DNA from: Candidatus Bathyarchaeota archaeon | Lineage (GTDB): Archaea > Thermoproteota > Bathyarchaeia > TCS64 | NCBI GenBank assembly: GCA_937877765.1 | Contig: CALGBN010000004.1 | Span: 1 to 11,435, forward strand | DNA length: 11,435 nucleotides | Reading direction: 5' to 3' | In this document: positions 6,825 through 11,435 of the stretch, in pieces | Numbering within the stretch: the first letter of the stretch is position 1 | Layout of the letters: every line of letters starts with the position of its first letter | Program-made: the position numbers and the translations under genes | The notes under the pieces: generated by a model | What the model saw: the letters and a program-made list of their open reading frames with translations, nothing else | Databases searched by the model: none | What the model was told of the DNA's origin: nothing

Positions 6825-6878
6825 GTTCGATCGTTCGGTCGTACGTACCCCCTGTGTTTAATTTCAATTAAGAGCGGT

Positions 6879-6884
6879 AAAAAA
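6879..6884 (-). terminator. T-run terminator of the arginine-deiminase-like gene
   Basis: Six A residues on the given strand form a T6 run on the reverse strand, 26 bases past the TAA stop of the leftward gene. The convergent gene pair thus has T-runs for both directions in the 180-base spacer. Confidence 0.4.
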
Positions 6885-6910
6885 GAGCTTTAATTTGAAT
6901 TTCTTGAGCT

Positions 6911-8260
6911 TTAGGCTGGGTCTCGGCTTAGTGGGCTTGTACTGCAGTGGGGTCCACCTAGTAAGTCTAAGTATCCTGATTCCCATTCCTTGACTGTTAC
7001 ACCGTGGTTTCGTAGCTCCTCGTTAGTAGCATGGTTTCTATCGTAAGCGATTACCATACCGGGTTTGATGGTAACAATGTTTGAAGCCCCTCTGCTCTGC
7101 TCAAGCATGGTATCGAGAAGATGTTCAACATCCCATAGGTCTTCAGGTACGCCCCCAACATAGATGAATCCATCTTTCTCCAGTTTCTCCTCCTTCAACA
7201 AGAAGTCTAGGAAACTGATCTCGTTCCTGAGTAGCTTTGGTTTACCGTTATCGTTAATGTAGACGCCTGTTCTTCCTAGTGCTGCGAAATGGTCTGGGTG
7301 TACTAGTGGCTCCATGGGTCTTCCATGTTGCTCGCTTTGGCGTCTGATGGCTTCAAGGGTTTTCAGTAATAGTTTCTTGGGTGGATAGTCTTTGAGAATC
7401 TCTGTGTCATAGACGTAGGGCATGACCAGTGCCTTACCCTTATCTGGATAATTGATGGTCACATCAAGATGCATATAATCCACAGCCGGGTAATCAGCCA
7501 GATTCACAGCACAGATATACTTCAACTCACCATCCGTATCAGCCTCAAACAAGCGCTTAGCAGTCTCAACTACACCTGTGACTGTTGAACGTTGACCTAC
7601 GCCAATAGCGATGGTTTCCTCGTCGATGATCTGTGCGTCGCCGCCTTCAACGCATGGAGGTTCACTGAACACCCCAAGGGTTTCGTTTGCATCATATACG
7701 ATCTCGGTTTTCTCACTTAGCACTGGATCATATTGATAGCAGAGTTTGACGACCCGCGGCTCGTAGCGTCTGCTGTACCGGCGCATGTGGCAGATGACGG
7801 CTCCAATCTGGGTCGTGAAGCTTGTGTCTCGAGTATATGTCCAAGCAACTCTACGATGATCTGGCAGAACTACTTCCTCCGTCACTGGATCATAGAATGG
7901 TATCGGCGGGTTGCCCCACATGAGGTGATCAACGGTAAGGTCTTCTGGCTCAGGTGGGTTAGGAACACCCATCCAGACATCATCTACCATCTCACCTAGC
8001 TCAGCCAAGGTAGCGTTCTCAATAATCTTCCCTAGTATCTCCTTGACTTCAAACACCTGTACCCCCTCATCTCTGAGAATCTTGGGTAGCTGTAGCCATT
8101 GCTCGTGTCCCGGATTCATCTGGGCATGGGGGTCTCTGCTTACATAGTGTGTGCTGGATTCGATGCCTGCGAAGGGCATTTTCTTTGTCCATAGTTGTTC
8201 TGTTGAGTCTTGTACTAGTACTGCGTTTAGTTTGCCTGATTCGGACTTGATTGTCCACAT
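6911..8260 (-). CDS. Arginine deiminase family (guanidino-group-modifying) enzyme
   Basis: The closest role is hydrolysis of L-arginine to citrulline and ammonia, the first step of the arginine deiminase pathway; an amidinotransferase or a related guanidine hydrolase is the alternative. The 449 residues are somewhat longer than a typical ~410-residue deiminase. The start IKSESGKLNAVLV (4-16) matches the family opening. Active-site residues are all present: Asp145 in TYTRD, Glu205 in EGGD (205-208), His264 and Asp266 in MHLD (263-266), and nucleophile Cys439 in GGPHCSTSPLSR (435-446). IKPGMVIAYDRNHATNEEL (398-416) is also typical. An insert-like Pro-rich stretch (98-125) differs from bacterial deiminases. 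No signal peptide is visible, so it is cytoplasmic. The ATG at 8260 has no ribosome site but a TATA at the right distance for a leaderless message. No carbamate kinase or ornithine transcarbamylase gene is in the window. Confidence 0.88.
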   Translation of the reverse strand: MWTIKSESGKLNAVLVQDSTEQLWTKKMPFAGIESSTHYVSRDPHAQMNPGHEQWLQLPKILRDEGVQVFEVKEILGKIIENATLAELGEMVDDVWMGVPNPPEPEDLTVDHLMWGNPPIPFYDPVTEEVVLPDHRRVAWTYTRDTSFTTQIGAVICHMRRYSRRYEPRVVKLCYQYDPVLSEKTEIVYDANETLGVFSEPPCVEGGDAQIIDEETIAIGVGQRSTVTGVVETAKRLFEADTDGELKYICAVNLADYPAVDYMHLDVTINYPDKGKALVMPYVYDTEILKDYPPKKLLLKTLEAIRRQSEQHGRPMEPLVHPDHFAALGRTGVYINDNGKPKLLRNEISFLDFLLKEEKLEKDGFIYVGGVPEDLWDVEHLLDTMLEQSRGASNIVTIKPGMVIAYDRNHATNEELRNHGVTVKEWESGYLDLLGGPHCSTSPLSRDPA

Positions 8261-8280
8261 GCATGATGGTTGTTTTGATA

Positions 8281-8288
8281 ATGTATAG
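8281..8288 (-). promoter_or_regulatory. TATA box of the arginine-deiminase-like gene
   Basis: On the reverse strand CTATACAT is separated from the ATG by 20 bases, so its centre is about 24 bases upstream. This spacing, with the lack of any ribosome site, suggests transcription starting at or next to the start codon. Confidence 0.45.
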
Positions 8289-8353
8289 GGTTTACGGGGA
8301 TAGAGTTACTCTCAATTTGTGATGCTAACTTGCTATCGTTGGTACATATCCAG

Positions 8354-8387
8354 AGTCCATAAAGACCTTTAATTTAGTCCCATAAAG
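8354..8387. repeat. Short direct repeat in the divergent spacer
   Basis: AGTCCATAAAG (8354-8364) recurs as AGTCCCATAAAG (8376-8387); the shared CCATAAAG copies are 23 bases apart, about two helical turns. The spacer lies between two divergent promoters, so a regulator site is possible. Confidence 0.3.
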
Positions 8388-8437
8388 CAAGTAATGTAAC
8401 GGAAAACTGAGACAACTGGGTTTTAGGGCGTTTCACC

Positions 8438-8445
8438 ATATAAAA
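8438..8445 (+). promoter_or_regulatory. TATA box of the transglutaminase-like operon
   Basis: ATATAAAA is the best TATA match in the window and predicts a start near 8467, a leader of about 25 bases. Perfect arms GGGTTTT (8418-8424) and AAAACCC (8463-8469) flank it, and inner arms CGTTT (8429-8433) and AAACG (8443-8447) overlap it, so access to the box could be controlled. Confidence 0.5.
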
Positions 8446-8476
8446 CGGGCGTGTAAAAGAATAAAACCCACACAGG

Positions 8477-8488
8477 GGATGTACATCC
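8477..8488 (+). promoter_or_regulatory. Palindrome covering the ribosome site of the transglutaminase-like gene
   Basis: GGATGTACATCC is a perfect 12-base palindrome ending three bases before the TTG at 8492. Its left arm overlaps the only ribosome-site candidate (AGGGGAT, 8474-8480). It may act as an operator near the transcript start. A six-pair stem with no loop is not a realistic RNA hairpin without opening the centre. Confidence 0.35.
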
Positions 8489-8491
8489 ATA

Positions 8492-10612
8492 TTGAAACAA
8501 TACGCGCGACTCCTAGGATTACTCATCGTACTGACCCTCAGCGTAGGAATGCTGGGAACAGCCATCAACATCCTAGGAGACATCACGCGACTCGAACTAG
8601 ATGATAAATCCCCAATAACAGCAAAAGGATTCTCGGAAGCACAGAGTCTGAGTGGGGGAGAACAACAAGCACAGGTTGGTTATGAAGTTGAACAAGAAAA
8701 AGGACCAATACTCCTCATCAGGCTACCCACACGAGACAAATATCTCAGAAGATACGCGGCTTACAACTATACACACGGCACATGGACTAAACCAATGGAC
8801 CTAGAGGCAATGAACTATTATGGACAGCTACTACCAACTGATCCAACGTACCCAAAAAACCCAGCACTAGTACAGTTCCAAGTAAACCCATTGACAAACC
8901 TAACAGGATACATGCTTGTTGCACAAAACATCGATCACCTAAAACTGAATCAGAGCGACTTTACTATCGACTATTATGAGGATATCCAGAGTTTCGACGC
9001 AATAGAACCATATGACCAACCGTACTGGGTGAGCTACAAGAAATATCAGTATAGCGAAGCAGCGCTCAGAGCAAGTCAAGCAATTGGACCAGAAGAAGCA
9101 CTTCAGGTACCAGTTGCACTAGAGGATTATCTAACAGAGAAAGCGAGGGAGTGGAGTGGCGGTGCAGCCACGGATTATGATAAACTGGTAACGCTTCAGA
9201 GGTATCTCTTGGAGAACTTTGAGTTTAACGAATCATTCCCGGCAACACCATCATCATACGACCCCATCAGATACTTCCTATCAATCACAAAAGTAGGAGT
9301 AGGAAGTCACTTCAACACAGCCTTTGTGCTGCTTGCGAGAAGCCTGAATATTCCAGCGAGAGTAGTAGTTGGATACACGGTCAAACCAGATGTCGAGATG
9401 CAGTATGTTCTACCTCAACAAGCATACATGTACGCTGAAGTAGAGTTCGAGAAACTTGGCTGGGTAACATTCGACGCCTGCCCCATCCACACAACGGAAG
9501 GAAAACAAAACATCACCCAGCAACAAACAATCTGCAACATCACAGGAAACGACCCAGTAGCAATCAGAGGACAACAGTTCAATGTCTGGGGAACAGTAAG
9601 AACCGCAAACGATACAGCCGTAACAGACACACAGGTAGAAATCATACTGAAAAAAGACAAATGGAACATGTCAGAAGCCGGATTAATCGTCGGAGTAGGA
9701 GTAGTAACAGACGGCTGGTTCAACGTAACCTGTGACGCAACACCCGAGATAATCGTCGGAGACTACAACCTCACAGCCCACAGCCTAGAAACAGCCTACT
9801 ACATGGAATCCTTCACCGATCCACCCATCAAGGTCATGGCGGATCCAATACTCAACATCAATGGGCCAAGACAGGTCTACGAGGGAAGAAACATCACATA
9901 CAGAGGCACCATAGTTGACTCAAGCGACGGAACACCCATAATAAACACCACACTAAAAGTTGAATTCCTAAACCAGATAATCACCCTCAAAAGCGATGTC
10001 GAAGGAAAAGTAAGCTTTGTAGCACTCTTCCCAGTGAAAGGACAGGTAAATGTGAGCCTCGTGAAAGAGGAGTCCCTTTATTATCTAGGAGCCGTCGACA
10101 CTTTAGCGGTTACAGTCATTGTGCCACCTCCTGATGCTACAAACTTCTTAGCACTGCTCCTCACATTCCCATACAACATTGGCGTCGCCCTCACAGGAGC
10201 CATAGGAGTAGGAGTATACGCGGCTCGAAGAAACAAACGACTCCAAGAAGAAGAACCAATAATAGAAGCACGTGTCAAGCTGGCACCAGAAAAACAATAC
10301 GTAGGGTTCGAGGACGGAATACCTCTAGAATACACCAGTTACGAGGAGGGTGTAGTCAAGCTGTTTAACAGATTCTACGTCAGTATGCAGCGTATCTACC
10401 CTGATATTGATGAGGCGATGACGCCGCGTGAGTTCCAGTATGTTCTAGAGGAACGTCTTCCAAAGACCGCGGACGCCTTATTGGAGGACCTTGTCTCAAG
10501 CTACGAGATAGCCATGTACAGTAATATCACATTGAGCCAAGATGATTTTAAGCGGACGAACGCTACTATAGAGCTAATAATTGAGTTGATGAAGAGTGGC
10601 CAACGAGAATAG
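8492..10612 (+). CDS. Membrane-anchored transglutaminase-like protein with Ig-like domains and DUF4129-like tail, active site lost
   Basis: This is a 706-residue surface protein. Parts in order: N-terminal membrane helix (about 5-28); extracellular region with a transglutaminase-like core (about 205-332); two Ig-like beta domains (about 354-450 and 452-545); second membrane helix (about 551-577); basic stop-transfer RRNKR; and a cytoplasmic DUF4129-like domain (about 615-705). The core is recognised by LLARSLNIPARVVVGY (280-295) and AEVEFEKLGWVTFD (315-328). Counting back from Arg283 without gaps, the catalytic Cys falls on Gly271, and the His of the usual HAW motif is Tyr312; only Asp328 of the triad remains, so the fold should be inactive as a protease or crosslinker. 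Thirteen N-x-S/T sequons lie between residues 92 and 522. TTG 8492 is the only start that keeps the membrane helix; a TAA is in frame at 8462. It overlaps the next gene by 17 bases. Confidence 0.85.
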   Translation: MKQYARLLGLLIVLTLSVGMLGTAINILGDITRLELDDKSPITAKGFSEAQSLSGGEQQAQVGYEVEQEKGPILLIRLPTRDKYLRRYAAYNYTHGTWTKPMDLEAMNYYGQLLPTDPTYPKNPALVQFQVNPLTNLTGYMLVAQNIDHLKLNQSDFTIDYYEDIQSFDAIEPYDQPYWVSYKKYQYSEAALRASQAIGPEEALQVPVALEDYLTEKAREWSGGAATDYDKLVTLQRYLLENFEFNESFPATPSSYDPIRYFLSITKVGVGSHFNTAFVLLARSLNIPARVVVGYTVKPDVEMQYVLPQQAYMYAEVEFEKLGWVTFDACPIHTTEGKQNITQQQTICNITGNDPVAIRGQQFNVWGTVRTANDTAVTDTQVEIILKKDKWNMSEAGLIVGVGVVTDGWFNVTCDATPEIIVGDYNLTAHSLETAYYMESFTDPPIKVMADPILNINGPRQVYEGRNITYRGTIVDSSDGTPIINTTLKVEFLNQIITLKSDVEGKVSFVALFPVKGQVNVSLVKEESLYYLGAVDTLAVTVIVPPPDATNFLALLLTFPYNIGVALTGAIGVGVYAARRNKRLQEEEPIIEARVKLAPEKQYVGFEDGIPLEYTSYEEGVVKLFNRFYVSMQRIYPDIDEAMTPREFQYVLEERLPKTADALLEDLVSSYEIAMYSNITLSQDDFKRTNATIELIIELMKSGQRE

Positions 10613-11381
10613 AAGCAGGCTAATCAGAGCCACAGTGATATTTTTCTCTATAATCGCAGTACTAGCAGTACTCAGCTTTGCGTCAACAATCACCATAGGA
10701 GACGTAGCCAGCTTCCTACCATACATCCCAGAATCAATGGCACCAGTAGGAATCTACGTAATAATGGTGCCAGTAATGATTGCACTCATCTTCTTCTACC
10801 TAGCAATACTAGTGGGAACCCTATTCGAGGGAAAGATAAACAACGTAATAATAAGCGGATTATACGCAGGAGGCTTCGCAAGCCTAATCATAGTATTCAT
10901 GATACTGCAGCCAGCCAGCCAGGCAACACAGACCGCAGGCTATCTCTTCATGGGAAGCTTTGCAGTCTACTTCCTATACTCTATTCTAGCAACTATAGCT
11001 GAGCTTAGAAAACAATTTTACATCAGGGTGATAGCAGGAGCCCTAGCAATTTTCATCATCGGACAGGTATGTGTACAGTTAGTCAACCTTTACATGATTG
11101 TACCAGGTGTACCGGAGTCAGAGCAAGTAGCACTCATCAAGAGCATGCTCAACTGGGGCTTCGGCGCAGCCTCAATAATCACACTCGTAGGCATATTCAG
11201 GGACAGCCGCAGCCCATATCTATCACAGATCGGTGCAATCGCGGCAAACTACTTCTTCGTACTTGCTCTGAGCTTAATCGGCACACTCTATGTGAACTTT
11301 ATCAGCGGCAACCTCACCGAGGTCAGCCCAGTCATGGAGCAACTCAGTCCATACGTAGAATGGACCGGCATAGTCATAGTT
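10596..11381 (+). CDS. Polytopic membrane protein, 3' end missing
   Basis: From a GTG inside the end of the transglutaminase-like gene (17-base overlap), 262 genuine codons run to 11381, where genomic sequence stops. I do not recognise the family. The protein has a short charged start (MANENRSR) and about seven membrane helices (roughly 11-30, 51-75, 84-104, 114-135, 144-168, 183-201 and 211-234), with an eighth beginning near 254. Charged loops include ELRKQ (136-140) and FRDSRS (201-206). The overlap implies coupled translation with the upstream gene. In bacterial TgpA-type proteins a block of membrane helices is fused ahead of the transglutaminase core, so this gene may supply an equivalent block in trans; that is inference. 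The apparent last six residues (LSLIHI) and stop in the raw sequence come from adapter and are excluded here. Confidence 0.8.
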
Positions 11382-11435
11382 CTGTCTCTTATACACATCT
11401 GACGCTGCCGACGAATTAGACGGTGTAGATCTCGG
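11382..11435. other. Illumina Nextera adapter read-through (not genomic)
   Basis: 11382-11400 is CTGTCTCTTATACACATCT, the reverse complement of the Tn5 mosaic end used in Nextera libraries. GACGCTGCCGACGA (11401-11414) is the rest of the i5-side adapter. ATTAGACG (11415-11422) stands where the i5 index belongs; its reverse complement CGTCTAAT is, from memory, Nextera XT index S510. GTGTAGATCTCGG (11423-11435) is the start of the P5 side. The whole block should be trimmed. Confidence 0.98.

Noticed and set aside
7733..7999. Open frame of 88 codons on the + strand
   Set aside because: Antisense shadow of the arginine-deiminase-like gene, which carries the full active site.
8067..8264. Alternative reverse-strand start four bases before the deiminase start
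   Set aside because: Different frame, with a peptide of no recognisable type; a by-product of the ATG-rich start region.
11069..11419. Overlapping 116-codon frame at the right end
   Set aside because: Shadow of the polytopic membrane protein, and its tail (SYTHLTLPTN) is the adapter read in another frame.

Overview
The window reads as a stretch of an archaeal genome, probably from a metagenome. The evidence is archaeal-style TATA boxes about 24-30 bases ahead of starts, T-run terminators without hairpins, frequent TTG starts preceded by GGTG or GAGGG ribosome sites, a serine/threonine-rich secreted protein full of N-x-S/T sequons, and archaeal-looking enzyme variants. An Asgard-type archaeon (Thorarchaeota-like) would fit the gene content, but this is a guess from general appearance and not a placement.

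Layout. At the left edge a molybdopterin oxidoreductase is read leftward (1-230, cut by the window edge). Divergent to it are three rightward transcription units: an IMP dehydrogenase with two CBS domains (guaB, 383-1834); a 712-residue protein with a PHP-like DUF3604 metal-dependent domain behind an Ig-like domain (1890-4028); and the two halves of PurH as separate, ATGA-overlapping genes (IMP cyclohydrolase 4129-4725, AICAR formyltransferase 4722-5798). PurH makes IMP and GuaB commits it to GMP, so the left half is a purine neighbourhood with the uncharacterised DUF3604 protein in the middle. T-runs and TATA candidates between the genes suggest separate transcripts rather than one operon.

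The middle (5799-6496) is a 698-base AT-rich stretch with no convincing gene. It holds two diverged copies of an ~83-base element exactly 183 bases apart. It is followed by a 77-residue orphan protein (6497-6730) with codon use unlike its neighbours, ending inside a perfect 14-base palindrome whose 10-base core recurs 30 bases later.

The right half has a leftward arginine-deiminase-family enzyme with a full active site (6911-8260). Divergent to it is a two-gene membrane unit: an anchored surface protein with a transglutaminase-like fold whose catalytic Cys and His are both lost, two Ig-like domains, a second membrane helix and a DUF4129-like tail (8492-10612); this overlaps a polytopic membrane protein (10596-11381, cut).

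The last 54 bases (11382-11435) are not genomic. They are Illumina Nextera read-through adapter including an i5 index, so the apparent C-terminus and stop codon of the last gene are artefacts. The best biological leads are the catalytically dead transglutaminase/polytopic pair, the DUF3604 protein in the purine cluster, the split purH, and the duplicated element in the AT-rich gap.
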